This document shows, piece after piece, positions 35,326 through 45,758 of a stretch of DNA of 64,000 nt. The DNA comes from Pezizomycotina sp. ARF18 (Eukaryota > Ascomycota), in assembly GCA_002224055.1 (NCBI GenBank), contig AZLU01000187.1:1-64000 (forward strand), written 5' to 3'. The translations under genes and the position numbers were made by a program. Numbering within the stretch: position 1 is the first letter of the stretch; each line of letters opens with the position of its first letter. The notes below the pieces were generated by a model that saw only the letters and a list, made by a program, of their open reading frames with translations, was not told the DNA's origin and ran no database searches.

Positions 35326-36132
35326 ATGTCTAACACAAACACGCAATTTGCGGAGCCTCTTACTTCCGCAAACTTCGCCGAGAAATTGCAAAAATCTAAG
35401 TCCCGAACTCCCTCGAAACGGTTAAGTAACGGCAGTTACCGAGACGACTCACCTATTTATATCTTCAAGAAAGGTCTGTTAAGCAGGAAGAACTAGTGGA
35501 GCTTCTCAATCAAGAGTTCGGCTTCAATCTCACGTGGGTAACCCCCAGGATACGGGTCGTAATCGTCCCTTTTTTTTTTTTTTTTTTTTTTTACATTGAC
35601 ACGTATTTTGATTTTTTTTGCTGGCATTAGTATCTCAATGTTGAAGAAAGATTTATCCGATTTCAAGTTGAGCAGAAATCAACGCCGCAGAGCTGTGCAT
35701 CCTCCAAGAAACTCAAGTAAGTTGAACCCCTTCCCCACCCACACGCAAGAATATTCTCCTTGGGAAATTTTTCGAAAGAAGTTCTATCTCAGCCGGAGTT
35801 AAGATCAGATTATATTTCACGGACTCTAACATCCATATTTGGTAGAAATACTAAGCGAGCGCGAGAATGATAAGGGCAGCATTCTAGACGAATTCGTGCT
35901 TGAAAACATTCACGATATTGACCAAAAAGGGCATGCGATTCTGGAAACGGATCAGAAATCTTCTCGAATCGGAGAACTAACAACTGCTTTCCAACTTCTA
36001 CCAGAAGGTAGGACTTTGCAATCTTTCCAAGGGCATGAGTGGGACCAGGAAGGGTATTTTTACGGATTGGCAGAACATTACTCTTGTACTGGGAGAGACG
36101 ATGCGCTGGATGGTAACGATGTTAGAAATTGA
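35326..36132 (+). CDS. Clr5-like domain protein, paralogue 1
   Basis: The ATG at 35326 opens a segment with FAEPLTSANFAEKL, a motif shared with paralogue 3. After one frame change exon 1 ends with LVELLNQEFGFNLT. The intron 35534-35630 contains a poly-T tract. Exon 2 (35631-35716) reads ISMLKKDLSDFKLSRNQR. A second intron (GTAAGT...TAG) leads to exon 3 (from 35846), an acidic C-terminal region of about 95 residues ending at 36132. The pattern R-x2-L-x2-LY...L...DV...L..EF.F...S.L+KDL..L.L++ resembles the fungal Clr5 DNA-binding domain; that identification is by memory. It is likely a nuclear regulator if functional. Confidence 0.5.
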
Positions 36133-36139
36133 AGTAATA

Positions 36140-36890
36140 CGCCGGAAGGTTTCGTTGATCACCCATAGGATTATAAGCTGAGTATGATCCACCATCTAAT
36201 GAAATTTGTCGGGTCGCGGCGAAAGAGGCTATAGCTAGTAGAGTTTGCATGCGCAGAGCTGCGACTCTTTCCACTTTTGCATAATTTCAAATCTTGAGTC
36301 AGAAATCGAAATTGTCTTCATGATGTAGATGACGGTGTCTATTATAAATACCTAGGATGTTATGTTTTTCTAAGTGTTGAAATAATTATATGTCACTGTA
36401 TTGATTAGTGAATAAGCATACTGCTTGATACAGTAGAATCATAGCCAGACTCGGCCTTATACAGAATGTAATTTTTGCGGCAAACAACCAAGTGTTAAGA
36501 AAAAAAAAATTTATAAAAATCAAACAAGGTATATATAGCAAACAAAGCGTAGATGGAGCCTTATAAGAAACCGCGTGGAGGAAAAGAGTGCTCAATACTA
36601 TATTCGTTATTTAAAAAATACGTAAAAGCAGGCAGCGTGGGTTGGGATGATTTTAATATGTTCAAGCCAAAAATTGAAATTTATTAAAAAATTTTCAAAA
36701 AAAAAAAAAAAAAAAAAAAACGATCAGGTTATAGCATGAAAAAAAAAAAGGAAATATAATAATAAGTAATAAAAACCACCTGAGTTCCATAGTCTGGCCT
36801 TTATTTTTATTTTATTCGGTGATACATCCACATGTTTCGAAAAGGACAGTTCGTTTCTGAAGGAAGCTAGCCTTTTTCGGTAAATTTTTG
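36140..36890. other. No gene seen; AT-rich with poly-A
   Basis: It holds an A run of about 24 bases near 36697-36720 and several smaller ones. No coding pattern. Confidence 0.5.
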
Positions 36891-36896
36891 GAATCT

Positions 36897-36976
36897 ACGA
36901 GGCTAGTCTCGACGCTCCGCCGGCGGGCAATAAAAGTTTAACGACACGCCCCGGAGCGCCAAAACTTATTTTGATA
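36897..36976. repeat. Dispersed hairpin repeat, copy 2
   Basis: This second copy of the block at 26.4 kb contains CGAGGCTAGTCTCGA and then GGGCAATAAAAGTTTAAC between GCTCCG and CGGAGC arms. The arms differ slightly from copy 1, yet pairing is kept. Confidence 0.6.
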
Positions 36977-37263
36977 ACATGAAGCCAGCACAGGGCGGAT
37001 TGATTGTGCGGGGATCTGCTCCCGGCCCGAGTTGGATATTCTGAGGACTGACGCTATGGGTTTTCTAAAAGGCGGTTTATTTCCTTTTTCGGCGAGAAAG
37101 ACCAATTGCATTACTTTTTTATTTTTCCTGAAGATGATCGCGTCGAAATTCTCTTTTTCCTGTCGCAATTTTCATGTCAGTATTTCCTGGGAGTCGGTTC
37201 TTCTATTGCGGGTTCACGGTAGAACTTGAAAGTTGAGAGTCGTGGCTAGCGGATTTTCGACTG

Positions 37264-37290
37264 GTCTAGATCCTTCTAAGGGTTCTAGAC
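37264..37290. repeat. Small inverted repeat upstream of Clr5-like paralogue 2
   Basis: GTCTAGA and TCTAGAC arms with inner CCTT/AAGG pairs end about 55 bp before the ATG at 37346. It could be an operator-like or hairpin site, or chance. Confidence 0.35.
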
Positions 37291-37345
37291 TCATTTTCGA
37301 ATTGTGGCTGAGGAGTCGTTTTGGTAGCCGAAGACGAACGCGGAA

Positions 37346-38166
37346 ATGAATTTCGTGCACCTCATTCCGGAAAATTTCGCTCCGAGGCGACAAAACACTC
37401 GGCGACAGCATGAAAGGCGCCGTCTCAGCAACAAGGCCTACCGAGAACGTCTTGCATTTTTATACACCTCTCGAAAAGAACTTACACGCGAAGATGTAGT
37501 AGACACGCTAGCGCGAGAATTTAACTTCAACCTCACGTAAGTACTAAAGGGGAGGATCGCGAGGTCCCAGGGTGCGAGAGACGTTTCTGATATTTCGCCA
37601 GGATTTCCATGCTGAGGAAGGATTTGTCTGATCTGGGGCTAAGAAGGTATGGACGGCGCTGTTCCCGACATCAAACTAGGGACAGTCAAGGTAAACTATC
37701 CACGATAGACACTCAGCAGCTGCAGAGTCATAGTTCTCGTTTGTTCTGATATCAGATAGATGAGAACGGCACACAGGAGCCGGGTCAAAAAATTAACATC
37801 CAGATTAAGACCCACGAACGCCGAATCCACCACTCCTACAAGTACCCGAACTACAGAAGGGGACAATGTTACGCGGCTCCTAGCATCGGATGATGACCAA
37901 GATTTATTGGACGTGGGAGCCTTCCTGAGAGATAGTTCAGAGTGGGAGACATTTCCCCATCACGACAATCATCCCCATTTCTTTATTCGCCGAAGAACGA
38001 GCCTGGCGACCTAGCCGGGGCGCAACATGATTATGACGAAGAATTAGCTTTGCTTAATCTTCAAATACCTAGTCTGCGCGATGGTTCGGGCACCGAGCTT
38101 ATAGACTATGATATCACGGAGGATAAAGGTACTACATTTGAAACACCTCAGGGTTCAGGGTTTTAA
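37346..38166 (+). CDS. Clr5-like domain protein, paralogue 2
   Basis: Exon 1 (37346-37536) is clean: a basic N-terminus with ENFAPRRQNTRRQHERRRLS, then YRERLAFLYTSRKELTREDV and LAREFNFNLT. A 65-bp intron (37537-37601, GTAAGT...CCAG) splices in frame to exon 2, ISMLRKDLSDLGLRRYGRR. A second intron begins at 37691 (GTAAAC) and ends near 37755-37759. The third exon is less certain: two overlapping frames give a Thr/Ser-rich then acidic region up to about 38166. Three paralogues share both intron positions, which supports the model. It is best read as a Clr5-like helix-turn-helix protein with a divergent acidic tail. Confidence 0.55.
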
Positions 38167-38169
38167 TAT

Positions 38170-38840
38170 AAATTATTCGCTAGTTAACATATTGAATCTT
38201 GGGTTTTTAGACAGCTCTTGGCTTGACTTTCTTCTTTCCACCGACTAAAACAAAGACGAGCCTTTTATACGAGATCATGATCCCGAGTGAGTTGAATTAT
38301 ATTCGTCTCCACGTTTCTGTCACTTCGTTAACATGCATACAAGCATTTTATAGTAGTTTTTTACCCTATGAAACGTTTTCGTGTCTAGTCTTCTTTATCT
38401 GAATAATTTGAATCTATTATTCCATTGGTGCTCGTATACATCTGTGCTAGACATTAAAATTCGCCACAAATCAAGTTCCGATCAACAGTAAGGCATCATC
38501 GAAACTTCATCTTCTCAAGTGCTGTTTGGGTAAAGAATATCTCAAGATAGCCGCCTTCTAAACCTTGGAACAAAATACGTATAGAACAAAATGGACTGGA
38601 TCAATCCCCTGTTTTATTGACCAGATTTTGAAGTATAGGATAGGTATTCATCAGAATTTAGAGATGTGGGCCAAGTAGGACTTGAAAATTGCTCTTTCGA
38701 GAGTATAAGAATATTGAACGAGGACTAATATGCCCCATAACCTCACAAAATTATCCTTTTAATACGTAAAAGATTACATAGGACCATGACAAAAGAAAAT
38801 TGTTTCCTCGATCCATAGCTGATTGTAAGGTATAGTATGG
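38170..38840. other. No recognisable gene
   Basis: An AT-leaning spacer between the convergent Clr5-like paralogues 2 and 3. No coding pattern. Confidence 0.5.
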
Positions 38841-38843
38841 GAT

Positions 38844-39624
38844 TTAAGTACTCGAATAGACTACGATCATGCCGTTAAAAGGATCCTCGTGGATGTCATT
38901 TGAAATATCTGTCAATGAGTCTGAGAAGAAGGACGATTCAGTTGGTGATCCTGCATCATCGTGAGCGGCTGGTTCAGCAGCGGACATTCCCCACAGAAAA
39001 TCCTCAATATATTGTGGAACCGGGTCCGAAGCGGGCAGGCGTTATTATGCCTTCCAATATATCGCCGTCCGGTTCCTGCATTATGCTACTGTTTTCATCA
39101 ATTTTATCTTGTCGGCAGAGTTAGAAATCGGAAATCAAAAGGGAAAAAGGGAAACAGACAAAAAAGTATAATTTTTTTTAAGGGAAAATTTTGAGGGGAA
39201 AGCTTACTGCGAACTTCTTGAGGGCTGGATTCATCGCTAGGTTGTTGGATTTTATATCTTTTCAATTTGAGCTCCATGATGTCTTTCTTAAGCATCGATA
39301 TACTGAGGATAGGGAAGCGTTATTGATAATACGTAACATTTCAAGGGGCAAAAAACAAGGGGGCTTAACTTGAAGTCCAAAGTTGGGCAGACAAGGTTGG
39401 TATCTGGAAAGCCTAACTTACCTAAGATCAAAGCTGAATTCATCTCGAAGAATATCTAGAATATCCGTCGCTTTAAGTTCTTTCTCATACGTGTATAAGA
39501 GCCAGAGTCGCTGACGATATTTAGAATTATTTAATCGTCGCCGTGTTCTGGGGTTGCGTTTTCGCCGTGTTCGCGACGCGAAATTCTGGACAGTGAGAGG
39601 CTCCGCAAAGTTCCCCGCTTCCAT
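38844..39624 (-). CDS. Clr5-like domain protein, paralogue 3
   Basis: The start at 39624 opens MEAGNFAEPLTVQNFASR, then a basic stretch, then YRQRLWLLYTYEKELKATDI and LRDEFSFDLR. A GTAAGT intron leads to exon 2 near 39292, ISMLKKDIMELKLKRYKIQ, followed by SDESSPQEVR and a second donor (GTAAGC). The third exon is acidic/serine rich (AGSPTESSFFSDSLTDIS) and ends at about 38844 after one frame change. Both introns sit where they do in paralogues 1 and 2. It is inverted relative to those two. It is closest to paralogue 1 in the FAEPLT motif. Confidence 0.52.
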
Positions 39625-39899
39625 ATTGGGTTAGCCCGAAAGACCTTGTCAGGTGACACACTATCTTTAAATACGCAAACCGCCGATTAAGTTTAAGGGA
39701 AGGCCTTAGATGCAGAAATTCGCTTTTCTTGGCTGAAAATCTTGGTATCGCGAGATCCAAAATCGATCGCAATGTTTCTCGGGAGATATTTTCATCGAAA
39801 GTTGTATTGAAAAAGCTGACATCCTCATGGGGGCCCCTCGAGAAATCTCGAGAGATATATACCAGCAGATGAGGGGGAAAGTTCCAGTAATCCAAAAGA

Positions 39900-41067
39900 A
39901 GAATAGATGACTTGTCTGTTACTTGACGGTTGCTTGTTTGAGGCCATGCATAGAATTGGTTCCTTGAAGTTATCCAAAGATACGTGGGATGTCAGAATGC
40001 TGCGTTACTACGCGATCTGGCGGTAATTATTTCTAGGTTTCCATGCTCGTGTCCTGACGACTCCTGACTGCCTCCTGACGACTCAACCCCTCAAAGTATT
40101 TCCCTCAAAGCATTTCGAAATTTTTCGAAATGAAAACTCTAGCTGAGCTACTTACTTGAAGGTGCAAGGTGAGTTGGCGGTGCTCCGAAAAGAGAGCCTT
40201 CATCAGATTTAGCCTAAAAAAAAGTGTAGTATTTTTTTTTTATTGTTTTTCAGGTCTCACTCAATACATTCATTGTCTTATCTGTTCAGGCGGAATTATA
40301 TTTTGCAAAAAAAAAAAAAAAAAAAAAAAGGTTGATCTTTAGCAACTAATTGGGAAAGTTTAAACGACCTGCACAAAATTAAAAGAAACTACGCTAAGTC
40401 ATAATCAGGGGATTTTATTTTCCACAAAAACTTCGGGGTCTCGAAATAAGGCTGCCAATGTCATGACACAAATTGGCCTCCTCGACCGGAGACTCGTAGG
40501 TGCGACTTGTTACTGAGGGTAGGTAAACGCAACAGGCTTTTGGTGCTATCCTCTTCAATAAGAGTGGCGAGAAAAATCAAAGAAGGAGTGAATAGCAACT
40601 TGTACGATGGTTACGGTACAGGGGGCCTTTTTTTTCATTCCTCCTCTTCGCCCGGCCTCATCGGACGGTGTGTGGGCTCTCTCTCTATCAGCCCATCCTC
40701 GACCGTCCCGCAAACACGAGACGCCAGTAGGGACTGCCCGTGCCTAATTTTTTTTTTCTTGAAGTTTGGTTTACAGCGTCCATGACAGCGTCGAATACCG
40801 CAAAGGCAGGCATTGGTGTCCACAAACTTCTCTCCTACGCTGGCAGGAATTGCTTGTTCTTATTGTTCTTTCTCGGTAGGGCGGGTCTTTCGGCTGAGAA
40901 GAACTGCAAGCCGGCATAAGTCTTGCCTTAATTGCATGACAAAGTGGTTCGAAGTCGCCTGCGCATATAAATGTCTACAGTTGGCAGCCCAATAGGTGGC
41001 CTGCCGCTCTGAGGATTCAGCTATAGTCATATGGTGTGTCTTGAGTAAACTGGCCTCATCCGATTTC

Positions 41068-41098
<31 letters not shown>

Positions 41099-41100
41099 GA
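39900..41100. other. No recognisable gene; homopolymers and a short direct repeat
   Basis: CTCCTGACGACTC is repeated near 40055-40085. A runs of about 20 bases lie near 40310 and 41070. A 92-residue ORF at 40507-40785 has no recognisable feature. Confidence 0.45.
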
Positions 41101-41109
41101 AATAATTGG

Positions 41110-41628
41110 TTAATAACGATGCTGATCACCATTCCTTAGCTCTTGCTTAGTATAGCGCTTCACTCTCCCGCGAACCCAATTATCAGTGGTATAGTTGACA
41201 GCTGGAACAATAACAGTTTGCTGTTCATACTCAAAACAAGGCGGCCAATCTGTGGTAAATCGCCTGATACTGCGAGTATCATACCTCCTCACTTCTCCAT
41301 TGGTCTTAGCCCACTCTTTGAGATACTCTTCGACCCTCCAGATTTTCCACTTCTGCGGGACCTTCTTGGAATTCAGGTTGATAACTATCCGGCTTGCCTC
41401 GCGGCAGTTAACACAATCGCAAGCGGGATTATATCTGTCCCATGTCTGTTGCCCATCAGTTGGTGACCACCAGTAGGCGCCGATTAACCTACCACCAACA
41501 ATGAGGATGGTGTCACAGCCGCAATACTTTGACTGAGTGGCATGCGCGCGGACGCCGTTCTTCCAGTCCCTATAATACTCCGTTGTTACGCAGTAGAAAT
41601 AAATGTGTACCAGACACACATCGCGCAA
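41110..41628 (-). CDS. MC-YY-C family protein, clean frame (172 aa)
   Basis: An uninterrupted frame that begins MRDVCLVHIYFYCVTTEYY, a variant N-terminus with the Cys and Tyr shifted by a small insertion. It has YCGCD, then YNPACDCVNCREASRIVINLN, and a helix after KVPQKWKIWRVEEYLKEW. Next is IRRFTTDWPPCFEYEQQTVI, and a basic tail with RYTKQEL. It belongs to the right-hand subfamily, which replaces the SSRTS segment of the left group by PQKW/PQKM and adds the TDW-P aromatic block and a C-terminal RYTK motif. Six to seven cysteines could form one or two metal sites (inference). Not secreted by eye. Function unknown. Confidence 0.65.
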   Translation of the reverse strand: MRDVCLVHIYFYCVTTEYYRDWKNGVRAHATQSKYCGCDTILIVGGRLIGAYWWSPTDGQQTWDRYNPACDCVNCREASRIVINLNSKKVPQKWKIWRVEEYLKEWAKTNGEVRRYDTRSIRRFTTDWPPCFEYEQQTVIVPAVNYTTDNWVRGRVKRYTKQELRNGDQHRY

Positions 41629-41639
41629 GATTCGAATAG

Positions 41640-42400
41640 ACTTGAATTGGCTTGGGGATAGGCGTTGGTAGGAACGTTAAATCCTAGTTGAGAGCTTGGA
41701 AATCTTTAAAATTGAGTAGAATAGATTCTGCGAGAAGAATTGCAGGAAAATAAGAGATCCTATAGAATAACTGAGGGAGTCTTATTTCCACCTTAGGCAT
41801 GGTTTTGTGGTTGGTTCAGGAGCGTAAACCCCTATGAATTAGTTCGTGATTCAAAAATCATGTTTTTAACCATTTAGCCCATGGGAAGAACATCATGCCA
41901 GGCATTTGGCATAAATATTTGATTCACTGAAGCTTGTTCCGAATTTGTCTTGCCTCATATAGCTTTCTTTTTTTCCTTATTAAAATTCATAAGTAATAAA
42001 CATTTGCCGATATGAGTTCATATTGAATTTTGAGAGATTCTCAAAATCAGGTTGGAGTTATATGTTTGGATGGGGCCCCACAGCGTGTTGGTGCCGGTCG
42101 AACTTGAATTATTTTCACGAGTCACGTAAAACTCAGATTTGATCGGGAACCTCGAGTTCTTATCAAGGAAGCAGAATTAATGTTGCAGATTGATAGCGGG
42201 GCTCTTTAATCAATGGGTAAGTCCAAAACTCAAGAACGATGTGTTTTGTTGATATTTTAGATCTTATAGACGGGACTAGGATATTGACTACTGGTGCACC
42301 TCACTGAAGAAAGGCACGGATTTAGTTTGACTGCTTTTTAAAAAAAAAAACTACAACAATCCTTTGAAAATGCCCGTCCATCTACTCCGACACATCATCA
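41640..42400. other. No recognisable gene
   Basis: A spacer between two MC-YY-C copies. No coding pattern. Confidence 0.45.
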
Positions 42401-42405
42401 TCCGG

Positions 42406-42956
42406 CTAGTTGTACAATCGTATGAACCTTTTGCCGAAAGGGTTATTTTTATTGATACTATAATACCGGAGCTCCTGGACAGTGTATCGGCGCCCACTCG
42501 TGAACCGGATCATCTATCACATTGTGCCCAATACATGTGCTCGGACCCTCCAATCACCGTCGCCATTGTCGACGAACGGGCGCCAGTCTGTTGTAAAGCG
42601 CTGAATACTTTCAACCCCCGTGGGCACACTTCCGCACGGCGTCGCGTAATCCAAAGGAGGGCATCTACTAGCCAAACTTTCCACTTCTGCGGAACTTGCC
42701 GTGACCTGAAGTTCAAGACGTATCTGATCTGCTGCCGACACCCGTGGCAATTGCAGGGTTTGTATATGTCAGCTTGGTAATCGTCCGTCATTGCATCAGC
42801 ATCCGGGTCTTTCCATACGCCCAATCGGTAAGCATTGACAATAAGGATACGGTCGCAATCCCAGGATTTTGCCGGTTTGACTGCTGCGCGGGCATAGTTC
42901 CGCCAGTTGTTCCCGAGAGAAGGACATGAAAAATAAATTGTGTAATTGTGACACAT
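42406..42956 (-). CDS. MC-YY-C family, right subfamily copy with frame changes
   Basis: The ATG at 42956 opens MCHNYTIYFSCPSLGNNW, then WDCDR and YKPCNCHGCRQQIRYVLNF, then VPQKWKVWLVDALLW. To this point the frame is clean. The expected next block, IQRFTTDWRPFVDN, is present but in a neighbouring frame, and the terminal block RRYTVQELRYY is in the third frame, ending near 42406. All blocks are in family order, so two single-base shifts separate this from a full-length member. Its nearest neighbour is the clean copy at 41.1 kb. Confidence 0.55.
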
Positions 42957-43774
42957 TATGACCTACCAAAAGGATGCCGGTGTTCTTGGTGATACTTTGC
43001 GTAATCTATGAAATTGCTATGAAAGAGGTGACGTATGTTAATGGGTGAAAGAATAAGTGAACGGTAGGGTCTGGAGCAGTTTAATTTATCCAATCGCGTT
43101 TTATACTCGGGGTTGCGGGTCAATAAACTTGGAGGAAGTGCTTCCTTAAAGGATAGAAGTAACCTTGGCGTGTCAGTACAGTCGTCTTGGATAGCTTCTT
43201 CGAGTTGGAGCGTTTCTCGAGCAGAGCCCAAAGCACATCAGCAGGAGTTACAAATCGGCTGGAGAAGTAAGATATGCTGATACTCGGGACTTGAACGGTT
43301 TGAAGATACATATATATGATACGGATCAGAATAAGCAGAAGTTTTCCTTTATGTGATTCGAGAACATGGCCGTTTTGTGATCAGATATTTGGATGCGCGA
43401 CTTAAGTCAAGTTTGGAGATGTAACCTCGATAATATGAAAACACGGATTTTTGAATTTGCTTCTGAAGAGTACAGACGCATGATTTATTCACCAACGTTT
43501 TCTCTTCTTTTCCACGCTCGACCTCGTGGAAGAGCACAAGCAAAAGGCTGATTCCGACACAACTTTGTGGCGGAATAGCAAATAAAAAAATGCGTGGTAT
43601 TCATAAAATTCTAGTGGCCGAAAGTGGACAAAACGAAAAGCTAGATGTAAATCCCGGCAATGAATTGATGTGTTATTTAAACGAAGAATTTCTTATAATA
43701 AATTAAAATAACTAATTAGCAAACGGAAATTTAGCTTTCATGAATAAGAGTGGAAAGGCTTAGTGGCATAGCAG

Positions 43775-44308
43775 CTATTCGCCCTCGTTGTCCCTGTCCA
43801 ATTCGGAATCCCGTAGCAGGCCGAGGGCCCTCTTCTCATCCTTAGTATATCGCTTCACTGTAGCGTCCACTCGCTCAGAAGTAGTAAGGTCGAATGATAG
43901 TGGCGTCACATAGAGTCTCCGCCGATTATCGAAGTATGGTCCCCAATCTGTATCAAATCGTATCATGTCTAGAATATCACTGCGTATTTCGTCTCTAGCC
44001 GAGGTTCGATATAATCTTTCCTCGATAAGATGGATTCTCATTTTCTGAGGAGTTGAGTCAGAGTTTATTCGTGCGCAGAATAACCTTACATCGGCGCATG
44101 CTTCACAATCGCATGCCACGTAGAGATCTCTGGGCTCCTCTTCGTTTTCTCCCTCTACTCCTTTACATTTTCCTAAAGGGTAGCAAGAGGCGATTCTGAC
44201 TTCTCTGCAGGAGCAAATAGACGCGGGGATTACCCATGCCCACATAGCCTCCCATTCAAATTCGACCTCCGTAGGGCAGGAGATATATATTTTGTAGTTC
44301 AGACACAT
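43775..44308 (-). CDS. MC-YY-C family protein, clean frame (177 aa)
   Basis: This is the longest intact member. The start is MCLNYKIYISCPTEVEFEW, then ICSCRE, and an acidic loop with GVEGENEEEP. YVACDCEACADVRLFCARIN is the second cysteine cluster. PQKMRIHLIEERLY starts the helix. IRFDTDWGPYFDNRRRLYV is the aromatic block, and the C-terminus has VKRYTKDEKRALGL and an acidic end. A related broken copy lies 1.45 kb upstream of it at 45.8 kb with the same PQKMR and RYT blocks, showing local tandem duplication. Regular spacing of Cys and aromatic residues over 130 residues supports a real folded protein. No known domain recognised. Confidence 0.7.
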   Translation of the reverse strand: MCLNYKIYISCPTEVEFEWEAMWAWVIPASICSCREVRIASCYPLGKCKGVEGENEEEPRDLYVACDCEACADVRLFCARINSDSTPQKMRIHLIEERLYRTSARDEIRSDILDMIRFDTDWGPYFDNRRRLYVTPLSFDLTTSERVDATVKRYTKDEKRALGLLRDSELDRDNEGE

Positions 44309-44319
44309 GTCTAAGAAGG

Positions 44320-45750
44320 GGTGGGCGTAAAAAAAATATTATTTGCGTAATAACTAGAGGATCCGGATCTTGAAATTTGAGGAAGTATGAAGGAGTTGAA
44401 TGTATGTAGGATTCGATAGAGAATATGAAGTAGAAAAAATGCTAAAGAGTGGGAAGACCGTGCTTCTTTTATAGTAGTCCTGGATGGATAGCTTTGATAT
44501 ATCATAATAAAAGCCTGCAGGTTTGAATATTCCCCAAAGCTTGTGATTTATTACAAGATTGAGTAAAACTAGAGGAAACTCTTGCAGAATTTGAGTTGAA
44601 AAGTGGATTGCAGTCCGGCTTCGATACTTCAGATTTCTCTTTCAATAAAACGGTATATGAAATTGGCATGAAGCCAATGCTTTCTTTGATATCTATATTT
44701 TCTTCCATTGAAGTGGTGAAGTGCAGCCAAACTATAAGGATGAAGGTAAGGCGGTATAATGTAAAGTAATTTGTGAAGTTTTTCCGCTTCAGTAATTTTT
44801 CTTTGATGGACACTCTAGGCGACCTTAAGTGAAATTATCCAATTCAAGCGACCTTAAACCTCAAAACAAGCTAAAATTACGATTCCGACACATTTACGTT
44901 CATTCGTCTCCGCCCCTTCCCCAGGGTTTTTCTCGTTTCTTTCTTATTTTGTCTCTTCTTTGTTGCAATTATGTTTTGGATATCCTACGAAGAAGCCTCT
45001 TTCTAATTGCGTGTCCAATATTGTAAATTTGGGTAATTAATTCATTTTATCAAGCATAAAGACGAAATAGACAAGATACGGGCAAGCCTGCGTTTAGTTT
45101 ACCAACTATGTAGTTGGCTGTGCCTTCTATAAAACTAAAATAATGGTGAATTCTTCGTTAACAGCTCATAAGTAAATACAGACGCGTCGCTGGTGTGTGC
45201 ATATGGCAGAACTAGCTAAGTACGCCTACACTCTTCATTTCGACCCCCTCTCAAATATCTATTATTGGTTAAAATCGTCAATTGTTAAGCCGTGATTTGT
45301 CTAAGTGCGAAGTCTAGCTCCATGCTATGCCCAATTTCCCCCTAAAATAAGGAACAAACGTAAGAGGAAAAGTAAGTCCTTCCAACCCCTGTCTCTGGAT
45401 TTTCGGGACGTTTCTTAAGCCAGTTAATGCACGCGACGCGTTGGTGGCAGTGGCAGCGGCAGAATCTGCGAAAATTAGGCGGGTAGACCTGCAGAGCAAC
45501 ACCGCTTTATAATAAATACACTATAATGGAAGAATATAGAATTAGTGAGTATCGTGGGTAGATCTAGCTAGTACCTCAAGCCTTCTTGTTTCTCCTCCGT
45601 TTCTCTGCTTTCCGGCTCTTTAAGTTCTAGGGGTTCTCTCAACATGCAAGGATACGCCGCTGATTGAAGGTCAATTCGAAAATAAGAGTGTACAAAATGC
45701 ACGGTGTTCTGAACAAGCTTCCGCCATGAGGGCGGGGAGGTCTGCTCGCT
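44320..45750. other. No convincing gene
   Basis: A 103-residue minus-strand ORF at 44502-44813 has one hydrophobic stretch near its N-terminus but no other support. The remaining ORFs are short. Confidence 0.4.
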
Positions 45751-45758
45751 TAGCCAAC

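Noticed and set aside
42364-42780. 138-residue plus-strand ORF
   Set aside because: Antisense to the MC-YY-C copy at 42406-42956.
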